Origin: Candidatus Limimonas egerieequi
GTDB taxonomy: Bacteria > Bacillota > Clostridia > Oscillospirales > Acutalibacteraceae
Direction of reading: 5' to 3'
Length of the DNA stretch: 64,000 bases
Assembly (NCBI GenBank): GCA_018064455.1
Contig: JAGHVH010000003.1
Location: 98,575 to 162,574 of the forward strand
Part shown: positions 36,005-43,288 of the stretch, in pieces
Layout of the letters: each line of letters opens with the position of its first letter
Position numbering within the stretch: the stretch's first letter is position 1
Program-made: the position numbers and the translations under genes
The notes under the pieces: generated by a model
Told to the model about the DNA's origin: nothing
The model's database searches: none
Seen by the model: only the letters and a program-made list of their open reading frames with translations

Positions 36005-36678
36005 GAATGAGGCGTAAGAAGAACCTCGACGGACGTATTGACGCCTGCGAGGGATATCTTTTAACTCTTGTTTCAGAGGACAAAAACTTTGAGACAGCAG
36101 TGGAGAACAAGGACTACTTAGACTTCACTGAACTATTTGGTAACGACAATCCAGTTTACCTTGAAATAGGATGTGGCAAGGGCCAATTTGCTTGTGAGAT
36201 TGCAAAGCAAAATCCAGACTTTAACTACCTCGCTGTTGAGAAGGTAGGCAACGTAATCGTTGCAGCAGCAGAGCATGCACAGCGTGAGGAGATTCCAAAC
36301 GTCAGATTTGTAAAGTGTGCTGCTGAGTATCTTCCTTGCTTTATTGAGGACCATTCAATTGAGGGTATTTACCTTAATTTCTCATGTCCTTTCCCAAAGA
36401 AGGCATATACAACTCACCGCCTTACAAACGAGCGCTTTTTAAAGATTTACAAGCAAATCTTAAAGCCGGGCGCTGAGATCCATCAAAAGACAGACAACAT
36501 GCACTTCTTTGAGTATTCAATAGAGGAATTTACAAAGTGCGGTTTTGCACTAAAAAATATTTCCCTCGATTTACACAACAGTGATTTCGAAGGAAACATT
36601 GTAACAGAGTATGAAAGTAAGTTTGTAGCCGAAGGCCTCCCAATCTATAGGCTTGAGGCATATTTAAAGGAGGAGTAA
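36001..36678 (+). CDS. trmB: tRNA (guanine-N7)-methyltransferase TrmB, with variant active-site motif
   Basis: 225-residue SAM methyltransferase making m7G46 in tRNA. The SAM motif is YLEIGCGKGQFACEIA (about 56-71), and the conserved C-terminal TEYESKF is present. The family motif usually reads NFSDPWPKxRH, but here it is NFSCPFPKKAYTTHRLT: the Asp is Cys and the Trp is Phe. I recall similar SCPFPK forms in other Clostridia, so this is probably a lineage variant rather than decay. ATGA overlap with the previous gene. Confidence 0.88.
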   Translation: MRMRRKKNLDGRIDACEGYLLTLVSEDKNFETAVENKDYLDFTELFGNDNPVYLEIGCGKGQFACEIAKQNPDFNYLAVEKVGNVIVAAAEHAQREEIPNVRFVKCAAEYLPCFIEDHSIEGIYLNFSCPFPKKAYTTHRLTNERFLKIYKQILKPGAEIHQKTDNMHFFEYSIEEFTKCGFALKNISLDLHNSDFEGNIVTEYESKFVAEGLPIYRLEAYLKEE

Positions 36679-36680
36679 AA

Positions 36681-37091
36681 ATGAATGATGCATTATCAAC
36701 TGTTCAAGCAGTAGACCCTGCAGCATTCCTTGATGAGTACACGAGTGTTGCTGTCCCAGCAATTATTTTAGGACTTGCTATCGTTGGACTTGTTGTTATG
36801 CAAATTGTATTTGTGCTTAAAACAGACAATGTTCTTGTTTGGATTGCTCCAATATTCCTTGGCGTTGCCGGTGGCTTTTCAAGTCTTGCAACAATGTCTT
36901 ATTATTCATCTTTTGAGACAATAGCCAAAAACAATATTCCTTACCTTGATTCAGTCATTCAGTCAACAGTTCCAAATTTTGGAGCTTTCTCGGTAACATT
37001 CCTCTTCTTTTCTATTATTTTCTTTTCAAGTATTTTCATCTCATTTGTCCTTGCAGTGATTAAGGCTATAAAGAGACGTAACCAATACTAA
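36681..37091 (+). CDS. Small membrane protein, three helices, unknown function
   Basis: 136-residue protein I do not recognise. Predicted helices at about 23-45, 52-72 and 100-128 are separated by short loops, and the C-terminus is basic (KAIKRRNQY). AAGGAGGAG at the end of trmB serves as ribosome binding site, and the start is 2 bases after the trmB stop, so it is in the same operon. No catalytic motif is visible. Confidence 0.75.
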   Translation: MNDALSTVQAVDPAAFLDEYTSVAVPAIILGLAIVGLVVMQIVFVLKTDNVLVWIAPIFLGVAGGFSSLATMSYYSSFETIAKNNIPYLDSVIQSTVPNFGAFSVTFLFFSIIFFSSIFISFVLAVIKAIKRRNQY

Positions 37092-37092
37092 T

Positions 37093-37254
37093 ATGAGTAT
37101 ATTTAAAAAGAAGGAACAGGTATCTGAGAAGCCTCATGTAGTTGGAGACGGCTGTAAGCGCTGTCGAAACTATAACCTTGAATATTGCAAAGGCAAGGAT
37201 CGCTGTTGCGAAGCGTTCAAACCTTTTGAAAGCGAAGAAAAAGTGGGTACGTGA
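37093..37254 (+). CDS. Small Cys-rich protein (53 residues)
   Basis: A short open frame starting MSIFKKKEQVSEK, one base after the preceding stop. It contains five Cys (about 21, 24, 32, 38, 39), including CKRC and RCC, with hydrophilic surroundings and an acidic C-terminus. The Cys spacing suggests a zinc-binding knuckle. The ribosome binding site is weak, which fits translation by coupling to the upstream membrane protein. The stop codon lies in the terminator stem. I do not recognise the family. Confidence 0.6.
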   Translation: MSIFKKKEQVSEKPHVVGDGCKRCRNYNLEYCKGKDRCCEAFKPFESEEKVGT

Positions 37255-37276
37255 AAACGTACCCACTTTATTTTTT
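37240..37276 (+). terminator. Bidirectional terminator after the trmB operon
   Basis: Perfect 13-bp stem AAAGTGGGTACGT/ACGTACCCACTTT, GAAA loop, then ATTTTTTATTT. The convergent lipoprotein gene ends at 37275 and can use it in the other direction. Confidence 0.93.
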
Positions 37277-37910
37277 ATTTGCCTAATATGCTAAAGAATG
37301 AAGAAATAAGACTTTCAAATTGAGTGTAATCAATATTTCCTGCTGAATCTGTAGCTGTTGCCAAAGCGTTTTTTACACTTTCTTTATGCTCAGGAGTCAT
37401 TTTGTTATATATGGCCACCATAATTTGACCAGTTCCTTCGCCGCCCACTTTCATAAGGGCGCTTATTACATCTTGGTCTGGTATAAGGTTAGCAACTACT
37501 TTTCCAGGGTTAATATCTGGTTGTTGCTGTTGGCTCTGTGGCTGCTGTTGCTGTTGAGACTGTTGCTGTGGTTGCTGCTGTTGCTGAGTCTGTTGCTGTG
37601 ACTGCTGTTGTTGCTGAGCCTGCTGTTGCTGTTGACTTGAAGCCTGCTGATTTGATTTCTGGCTTGAAGCCTGTTGCTGACTCTGCTGAGTCTTATTTGA
37701 ACTTGCCTGCTGATTGTTATTGCCTGATACATATGAACCAGTTCCAGTGCTGCCAGCTTTTTCTGTGCTTGATTCATCGCCAGCTTCTGTGACAGGCATT
37801 ACTGATTTTGTCTTTGTTGAACTACTAGGTGCATCCTCATCATCCTTGTTGCATCCTGCGAAGCAGAGGAGAAATGAGAGGGCAAGAATAAGTGCGATTA
37901 ATCTTTTCAT
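37275..37910 (-). CDS. Lipoprotein with a glutamine-rich low-complexity tract
   Basis: 211-residue predicted lipoprotein. The signal peptide ends in a lipobox, CFAGC, with the lipidated Cys at about 20. A Ser/Thr-rich stretch follows, then about 70 residues that are mostly Gln with some Ser, Asn and Pro. A folded C-terminal domain (about 132-211) includes VVANLIPDQDVISALMKVGGEG. I place the start at MKRLIAL because the GTG nine bases upstream has no spaced ribosome binding site. The function is unknown; the Gln tract may span the cell wall. Confidence 0.82.
   Translation of the reverse strand: MKRLIALILALSFLLCFAGCNKDDEDAPSSSTKTKSVMPVTEAGDESSTEKAGSTGTGSYVSGNNNQQASSNKTQQSQQQASSQKSNQQASSQQQQQAQQQQQSQQQTQQQQQPQQQSQQQQQPQSQQQQPDINPGKVVANLIPDQDVISALMKVGGEGTGQIMVAIYNKMTPEHKESVKNALATATDSAGNIDYTQFESLISSFFSILGK
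37520..37700 (-). repeat. CAG/CAA low-complexity coding repeat
   Basis: About 180 bases of imperfect CAG and CAA triplets encoding the Gln tract of the lipoprotein. Interspersed TCA, CCA and AAC codons break it into blocks such as SQQQQQAQQQQQ. Triplet repeats of this kind can change length by slippage without shifting the frame. Confidence 0.8.
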
Positions 37911-37949
37911 TTCAATCACGTCCTAATATTAAATGTGCCCTCATTATAG

Positions 37950-37973
37950 CACTATAGTGTCAAAAATCAATAA
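37950..37973 (-). promoter_or_regulatory. Promoter of the Gln-rich lipoprotein
   Basis: TATAAT on the minus strand (37944-37949) with TTGATT 16 bases upstream. The palindrome CACTATAGTG (37950-37959) lies directly before the -10 and may be an operator. Confidence 0.45.
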
Positions 37974-38244
37974 TATAAATGGAAAAGGACCAGCGGTTGG
38001 GGATCCGCTGGTCCTTCCATTAAAATAGGAGAAAATGAAATGAAAAAGTGAGTGAAGGGGTGACTAATCCCTTACTGCATCTACAGTATAATGTGGCAAC
38101 CTTAAAAAACACTTAAAGACATATTACACGTTTATTACAATTGCAGTTTTGTCAATTCTCACAAAAACAAAGTGAATTAATTAAGCAATTTTGCTATTTC
38201 GCATCTTGTATTATAGGGCATTTGTATGTTATAGTTTGTGCATA
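37974..38244. other. Non-coding stretch with a GC-rich hairpin and mini reading frames
   Basis: This gap contains no gene-sized frame. A perfect 12-bp stem AAGGACCAGCGG/CCGCTGGTCCTT (37985-37996 with 38005-38016) stands out. On the minus strand it is followed by TTTTCC, so it could end a minus-strand transcript. On the plus strand AGGAG (38027-38031) precedes two overlapping frames of two and three codons. A possible promoter for the riboswitch, TTGTAT / TATAGT, lies at 38206-38235. Confidence 0.5.
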
Positions 38245-38281
38245 GTTAAGATTTTAGCGCGTTAAAACGCTAAACCTTAAC
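38245..38281 (+). ncRNA. Ghost-aptamer stem preceding the glycine aptamer
   Basis: GTTAAG (38245-38250) pairs with CTTAAC (38276-38281) around an inner TTTAGCG/CGCTAAA stem. Type-2 singlet glycine riboswitches keep such a remnant of a first aptamer upstream, which docks on the remaining one. The position directly before the aptamer fits. Confidence 0.6.
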
Positions 38282-38374
38282 CTCTGGAGAGTCTCTACAT
38301 AAACCAATGTAGAGCGCCGAAGGTGTACGGCAATGCTCATTTGCATTGTTAATCTCTCAGGCAAAAGGACAGAG
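38282..38374 (+). promoter_or_regulatory. Glycine riboswitch aptamer (singlet)
   Basis: Conserved elements appear in order: CTCTGGAGAG, GCGCCGAAGG, and CTCAGGCAAAAGGACAGAG. These form the glycine-binding core. Only one aptamer is present. It precedes a terminator and an amino-acid symporter gene, so it senses glycine to adjust uptake or efflux of glycine/alanine. Confidence 0.95.
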
Positions 38375-38408
38375 CAACTTAAAAACTTGCTTATAGTTCC
38401 TCTCTGGA

Positions 38409-38447
38409 GTCGTAGTCATATTGCGTGACCACGGCTTTAATTTTTTT
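38409..38447 (+). terminator. Riboswitch expression-platform terminator
   Basis: GTCGTAGTCA (38409-38418) pairs with TGACCACGGC (38426-38435) with one wobble and one mismatch, followed by TTTAATTTTTTT. The hairpin lies between the aptamer and the symporter start. Confidence 0.75.
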
Positions 38448-38463
38448 ATTTCAGAAAGGAAAA

Positions 38464-39891
38464 ATGAAAATGGAAGCTTTTTCAGGAATCATTACAAAAA
38501 TCGATGACTTTGTATGGGGCTGGCCTCTTATCATCCTCATACTCGCAGCAGGACTTTTCCTCACAGTTCGTTCAGGTGGCGTACAGTTCTTACACCTTGG
38601 TCGTGCACTTAAGTACATGATGAAGGAAGAGGGCGACGGCGCTGAGGGTGAAGTTTCTTCATTCCAGGCACTTTGTACAGCACTTTCAGCAACAGTAGGT
38701 ACTGGTAACATCGTTGGTGTTGCAACAGCTATCTGCGTTGGTGGTCCTGGTGCTTTGTTCTGGATGCTCTTTGCTGCAACACTTGGTCTTGCAACAAAGT
38801 ATTCAGAAGGTCTTCTTGCAGTTAAATATAGAGAAAGACACGAAGACGGACACTACCTTGGTGGTCCATTCCTCTACATTGAAAAAGGTATGGGTCCTAA
38901 GTGGAAGTGGCTTGGTAAGCTCTTCGCTATCTTTGGTATCGCTGCCGGTCTCCTTGGTATCGGTACAATGACTCAGATCAACGGTATCGTTTCTGCTTTC
39001 CAGAATGTTGCTGAAACACCAGTTGTATTCAACGCTCTTGGCGCAGACGTTACAGTAATTGGTCTTGTAGTTGCTGTTGTTGTTACAGCACTTGTAGCAC
39101 TCGTTGTTGTTGGTGGTATTAAGAGAATCTCAGCTGTTGCTGAAAAGATCGTACCATTCATGTGCGTACTCTATGCAGTATTTGCACTTGCAATCGTTCT
39201 TATTAACGTTAAGGCTCTTCCAGAGGCTATCGTAGCAATCTTTAAGGGCGCATTCACATTCCAGGCTGCTCTTGGTGGTTTCGCTGGTGCTGCTATTAAG
39301 CTCGCTATGCAGAAGGGTATCGGCCGTGGTATCTTCTCAAACGAAGCTGGTCTTGGTTCTGCTCCAATCGCAGCAGCTGCTGCTCGTACAAAGGAGCCAG
39401 TTCGTCAGGGTCTTGTTTCAATGACAGGTGTATTCCTTGATACAATCTGCATCTGTACTTTAACAGGTCTTTCAATCATCCTTACAGGCGCATACACAAA
39501 TGAAGAAGGTCTCCAGGGTGCAGCTGTTACACAGCTTGCATGGTCAAGATCTTTCCCATGGTCACCAACAATCTCTAACTTGTTACTTGCTTGCTGCCTT
39601 GGTCTCTTCGCATTCACAACTATCCTTGGTTGGGACTACTACTCAGAGCGTTGCGTTGAGTACTTAACAAACAGCAAGAAGGCAGTTCTTGTATTCAGAG
39701 TATTGTTCATCCTCTTCACATTTGCAGGTCCATTCCTTGCACTTGATGTTGTATGGAACATCGCTGATATAGCAAACGGCCTCATGGCTATCCCTAACCT
39801 TATCGCTCTTGCAGCCCTCAGTGGTGTAGTTGCGAAGGAGACAAAGGATTACTTTGCTAAGATTAAGGATAACGATCCTTTAAAGAAATAA
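38464..39891 (+). CDS. Alanine/glycine:cation symporter family protein
   Basis: 475-residue AGCS-family transporter with about ten or eleven helices that imports alanine or glycine with Na+ or H+. Signatures include LSATVGTGNIVGVATAI (about 80-96), the GIFSNEAGLGSAPIAAAAA segment and GWDYYSERC. The start at MKMEAF follows AGAAAGGA; an in-frame start upstream lies in the terminator hairpin. The riboswitch argues for glycine as a physiological substrate. Confidence 0.95.
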   Translation: MKMEAFSGIITKIDDFVWGWPLIILILAAGLFLTVRSGGVQFLHLGRALKYMMKEEGDGAEGEVSSFQALCTALSATVGTGNIVGVATAICVGGPGALFWMLFAATLGLATKYSEGLLAVKYRERHEDGHYLGGPFLYIEKGMGPKWKWLGKLFAIFGIAAGLLGIGTMTQINGIVSAFQNVAETPVVFNALGADVTVIGLVVAVVVTALVALVVVGGIKRISAVAEKIVPFMCVLYAVFALAIVLINVKALPEAIVAIFKGAFTFQAALGGFAGAAIKLAMQKGIGRGIFSNEAGLGSAPIAAAAARTKEPVRQGLVSMTGVFLDTICICTLTGLSIILTGAYTNEEGLQGAAVTQLAWSRSFPWSPTISNLLLACCLGLFAFTTILGWDYYSERCVEYLTNSKKAVLVFRVLFILFTFAGPFLALDVVWNIADIANGLMAIPNLIALAALSGVVAKETKDYFAKIKDNDPLKK

Positions 39892-39907
39892 TTCCTAAAA
39901 CTAAAAT

Positions 39908-39942
39908 GACAGCCGTGTGATATCACACGGCTGTCTTGTTTT
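39908..39942 (+). terminator. Terminator of the symporter gene
   Basis: A perfect 28-base palindrome (39908-39935) followed by TTGTTTT. Confidence 0.92.
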
Positions 39943-40001
39943 ATTACATATATGGTGGTAAAATAGAATAGTTAATTTTGTGTTTTTGGGAGGTGCTAAA
40001 T

Positions 40002-40805
40002 CTGAGTACTTTTAGAGAAATCTTACATGAACACATTTCATACAAGGATCAAATAGGCAAGATGGCAAAGAACGATCTTGTTAAAACCTACAGCGGTTCT
40101 GCCCTTGGTTGGGCATGGGCTGTTATCAGACCAGTTGTTACAATTCTTATCTACTGGTTTGCTATGAGCGTAGGCTTTAAAAAGAATGGACTCGTTTATG
40201 GTCATCCTTATTTTTTGTGGCTTATCACAGGACTTGTTCCTTGGTTTTATATGAGTGACATGCTAACGCAGGGCACTGACTGTATGCGAAAGTATAGGTA
40301 TCTTATTACCAAGATGAGATATCCAGTATCAACCATACCAACCTTTGTTAGTATGTCTAAGATGGTTATATCCCTTATCCTTATGGTTGTTGTAGCAATC
40401 CTCTATTGGGTAATGGGATTTGCACCAACAGTTTACTATGTCCAAATATTATTCTATATATTGCTGACATTCCTATTCTTTACATTCTGGGCACTCTTTG
40501 CTGCACCAATATCTGCAATATCGCAGGACTTCTCAAATCTTGTGCGTTCATTTGTATTTGCAGTGCTCTGGTGTTCAGGCATCTTCTGGGATGCAACTGA
40601 GGTTGGCGGAGTAATCGGTAAGGTACTTAAGTTTAATCCAGTAACTTACCTTGTTACAGGATACAGGGCTTCTTTTATGGGCCAGTACTGGTTCTTTGAA
40701 CGCCCACAGGAATTTGGCATATTTATGGCTGAACTTTTTGTTATGTTACTTCTGGGACTTTGGAGCTATAAGAGGCTTCGTCGTGAAATCCCAGATGTAC
40801 TTTAA
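40002..40805 (+). CDS. ABC-2 type polysaccharide/teichoic acid export permease
   Basis: 267-residue membrane subunit with six helices (about 28-230), of the TagG/Wzm type. It opens with the amphipathic YKDQIGKMAKNDLVKTYSGSALGWAWAVIRP region typical of these permeases. The gene pairs with the ATPase that follows after 14 bases. The start is unusual: GGGAGGTG (39988-39995) is correctly spaced only for CTG at 40002. The upstream TTG precedes the ribosome binding site, and the next ATG would remove conserved sequence. Confidence 0.88.
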   Translation: MSTFREILHEHISYKDQIGKMAKNDLVKTYSGSALGWAWAVIRPVVTILIYWFAMSVGFKKNGLVYGHPYFLWLITGLVPWFYMSDMLTQGTDCMRKYRYLITKMRYPVSTIPTFVSMSKMVISLILMVVVAILYWVMGFAPTVYYVQILFYILLTFLFFTFWALFAAPISAISQDFSNLVRSFVFAVLWCSGIFWDATEVGGVIGKVLKFNPVTYLVTGYRASFMGQYWFFERPQEFGIFMAELFVMLLLGLWSYKRLRREIPDVL

Positions 40806-40819
40806 GGGAGGTGCGAGAT

Positions 40820-41587
40820 ATGTCAGAACCAATTATAGAATTTCGCAATGTCTCAAAGAAGTACAAACTTTACAGTGGCAACAGACAAAAGCTTATGGCT
40901 ATCTTCTCCAAGAGAGTTAAGGTTAAAACCAAGGATGCCATAAAAGATATATCATTCACTGTTGATCGTGGAGAGGCCGTGGCCTTGCTCGGCAAGAATG
41001 GCGCAGGTAAATCTACCATACTCAAGATGATCACAGAGGTATGTTTCCCAACTAGTGGCGAGATTATCGTCGGAGGCCGTGTGTCAGCTCTTTTGGAACT
41101 CACGGCAGGCTTCGACCCAGAACTTACAGGCCGCGATAACATTTACCTGCGCGGTACAACGATGGGCCTCTCCAAAGAGGAAATCAAGGCACTTGAGCCT
41201 GATATCATCGAATTCGCCGACGTAGGCGAGTACATCGACCAACCTGTAAGGTCTTACTCAAGCGGTATGAAATCCCGCCTTGGATTTGCAATAAATGCAA
41301 ATGTAAGACCAGAGATATTAATCGTCGATGAGGCTCTTTCAGTCGGCGATGCAACATTTAGAAAGAAGTGCCTTGATAAGGTAAACAAACTCATCGCAGA
41401 TGAAAATGTTACACTTCTTCTTGTTACACACAGCACAACAATGGCACAGCAGTTCTGTAAGCGTGGTATGGTGCTTGATGGTGGTAAAATAGTATTTGAT
41501 GGCGAGATTAAAGATGCCATAACCAAATACGATGACATAATGAAGAAAGCAGCAGAAAAAAAGAAAAAGGAGACTATTCTCAAATGA
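40820..41587 (+). CDS. ABC-2 type polysaccharide/teichoic acid export ATPase
   Basis: 255-residue ATPase of the TagH/Wzt type. Walker A is LGKNGAGKSTIL (about 54-65), the signature is YSSGMKSRLGFA, and Walker B is ILIVDEALSVGD. It has no C-terminal carbohydrate-binding domain, unlike Wzt, so it fits simple teichoic acid or short-glycan exporters. The start at MSEPIIEF follows GGGAGGTG. It overlaps the next gene by four bases (ATGA). Confidence 0.92.
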   Translation: MSEPIIEFRNVSKKYKLYSGNRQKLMAIFSKRVKVKTKDAIKDISFTVDRGEAVALLGKNGAGKSTILKMITEVCFPTSGEIIVGGRVSALLELTAGFDPELTGRDNIYLRGTTMGLSKEEIKALEPDIIEFADVGEYIDQPVRSYSSGMKSRLGFAINANVRPEILIVDEALSVGDATFRKKCLDKVNKLIADENVTLLLVTHSTTMAQQFCKRGMVLDGGKIVFDGEIKDAITKYDDIMKKAAEKKKKETILK

Positions 41588-42498
41588 AGACGACACTCGT
41601 AATAATGGCAGCAGGAATAGGCAGTCGCTTTGGTGGCGGTATTAAGCAGATGGAGCCACTTGGACCATCAGGCGAAATCATCATTGATTACTCAATCCAT
41701 GATGCTATTGAGGCTGGATTTGATAAAGTAGTATTCATCATTCGCCATGACCTTGAAAAGGATTTCAAAGAGGTTATAGGCGATAGAATTGCACAAAAGA
41801 TTGAAGTAGAATATGCTTTCCAAGAGAAAGAGGATTTGCCAGAGGGCTTTTCTGTTGGTGAACGTAAAAAGCCATGGGGTACAGGCCAGGCTATCCTTGC
41901 TGCAATCGATGTAGTAAAAGAGCCATTTGCAGTAATCAACGCGGATGACTACTATGGCAAAGAGGGCTTCAAGGTTGTTCATGACTGGCTTGTAAGTGGC
42001 GGTGCAACAACTGATAGTAAGCGTCATTTCTGCATGGCAGGATTCGAGCTTCGTAACACACTTTCAGAAAATGGTGGCGTTACAAGGGGCGTTTGTCAGG
42101 CAGATGAGAATGGCTTTATGACAGATATATTGGAAACTGAGAACATCGAAAAGATTGATGGCAAGGCTGGTGTTCGCACTGACAACGGCATCAACTTCTA
42201 TCCAGATGACACACTCGTTTCAATGAATATGTGGGGTATCGGACCTGACTTTATTGAAGGCGTTTTAAAGCCTGGCTTTGTAGAGTTCCTTAAAAACCTT
42301 CCAGAGGGCAACATCAAGGCTGAGTATTTGCTCCCAATGGTAATTGGTGAACTCGTAGAAAAAGGCGAGGCTGACGTTAAGATCCTCCATACACCAGACA
42401 AGTGGTTTGGTGTTACTTATGCGGATGACAAGTACGCTGTAAAAGAGGCATTTAAGGACCTCGTTGCAAAGGGCGTATATCCAGAAAACATTAAATAA
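41584..42498 (+). CDS. Sugar/choline-phosphate nucleotidyltransferase family protein
   Basis: 304-residue NTP transferase of the GT-A-like fold. The nucleotide motif is MAAGIGSRFGGGIKQMEPLG (about 8-27), and VINADDYYG supplies the metal-binding Asp. Relatives activate sugars or small alcohol phosphates for polysaccharide or teichoic acid decoration. Coupling to the exporter genes suggests it makes a precursor for the exported glycan. The substrate cannot be told from sequence. Confidence 0.85.
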   Translation: MKTTLVIMAAGIGSRFGGGIKQMEPLGPSGEIIIDYSIHDAIEAGFDKVVFIIRHDLEKDFKEVIGDRIAQKIEVEYAFQEKEDLPEGFSVGERKKPWGTGQAILAAIDVVKEPFAVINADDYYGKEGFKVVHDWLVSGGATTDSKRHFCMAGFELRNTLSENGGVTRGVCQADENGFMTDILETENIEKIDGKAGVRTDNGINFYPDDTLVSMNMWGIGPDFIEGVLKPGFVEFLKNLPEGNIKAEYLLPMVIGELVEKGEADVKILHTPDKWFGVTYADDKYAVKEAFKDLVAKGVYPENIK

Positions 42499-42508
42499 GG
42501 CAAATTTT

Positions 42509-42544
42509 AAGGGACAACGGATTATTTCCGTTGTCCCTTTTTTT
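42509..42544 (+). terminator. Bidirectional terminator between exporter and sortase operons
   Basis: Perfect 12-bp stem AAGGGACAACGG/CCGTTGTCCCTT with a 7-base loop, followed by TTTTT. The convergent sortase gene ends at 42543. Confidence 0.93.
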
Positions 42545-43277
42545 ATCCTATATCATTCGCTACTAGTTCATTATTCTCTGAAAATTTTGGCGCGAGTGAA
42601 TCATCAACAACTTCGTTGCCTTTTATCAATTTGCAGGTGATAAAGAGCCTGTCTGTCTTTACGTAGTTTACTATACCAAATGGATAGCAGGTGTAGAAGA
42701 TTGCTGTGTCTGGTTCATAGTTTCCAAATGACGCGCGGTGGTCTGAGAACTTAAAATCAGATGCCTTTGCAACCTCTGCCTTTACTACCTCGTATGTGTA
42801 ATCACCATATGGCATGCTAAGCGTAATAGTGAGGCCTTTTGGAAGTTCACCATTCTTTGGGTCAATCTTGGAAAAGCCCTCGAATACCGTCCTGCAGTGA
42901 CCTGCAATGATAGGGCAGGTGGCACTTGGTGTCAGCGGAGTTTTCATGCCAGGGAGTGAACTACACTTGTGAAGACCAGCACCAAAGCTTAAGCACTCAT
43001 CGCTTGAACCATAAACCAAGTTGCAGTTGAGGTTTAAATCATCTGATAAAACGTGTCCCATAACTTGTTTTACATGGAATTCACTTGTGTGATACTTCTT
43101 ATCAAGCGCATATGAGAGGAGCACGGTCGTTGGCTCTTCAGTTGTAGTTTCTTTGATGGTGGTGGTAGTTGTCGGTTCTGCACCCATAGTATGTTTGACA
43201 AGGATGACAGCCGCTACTATCGCAGCAATTACAATTAGCGCTGATAATATGTAAGTTATCAACTTTTTCTTCTTCAT
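42543..43277 (-). CDS. Sortase family transpeptidase (class D-like)
   Basis: 244-residue membrane enzyme. One N-terminal helix (about 5-28) and a Thr/Glu-rich linker precede the sortase domain. The catalytic His is in IIAGHCRTVF, the Cys in FYTCYPFG, and the Arg in DRLF. Sortases attach secreted proteins to peptidoglycan at a C-terminal sorting signal. No LPxTG-like substrate is encoded in the window. It is the last gene of the SGNH-DUF4358-MBOAT-DHHW operon, 11 bases after DHHW. RBS AAGGAG, start at MKKKKL. Confidence 0.87.
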   Translation of the reverse strand: MKKKKLITYILSALIVIAAIVAAVILVKHTMGAEPTTTTTIKETTTEEPTTVLLSYALDKKYHTSEFHVKQVMGHVLSDDLNLNCNLVYGSSDECLSFGAGLHKCSSLPGMKTPLTPSATCPIIAGHCRTVFEGFSKIDPKNGELPKGLTITLSMPYGDYTYEVVKAEVAKASDFKFSDHRASFGNYEPDTAIFYTCYPFGIVNYVKTDRLFITCKLIKGNEVVDDSLAPKFSENNELVANDIG

Positions 43278-43288
43278 TGTAAAACTCC

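Noticed and set aside
37520..37700. Repeat block considered as a CRISPR array
   Set aside because: It is a short in-frame triplet repeat without unique spacers of constant length, and there are no cas genes.
37496..37792. Several frames in the Gln-tract region on both strands
   Set aside because: Triplet repeats keep all frames open. Only the lipoprotein frame has a signal peptide, lipobox and terminator.
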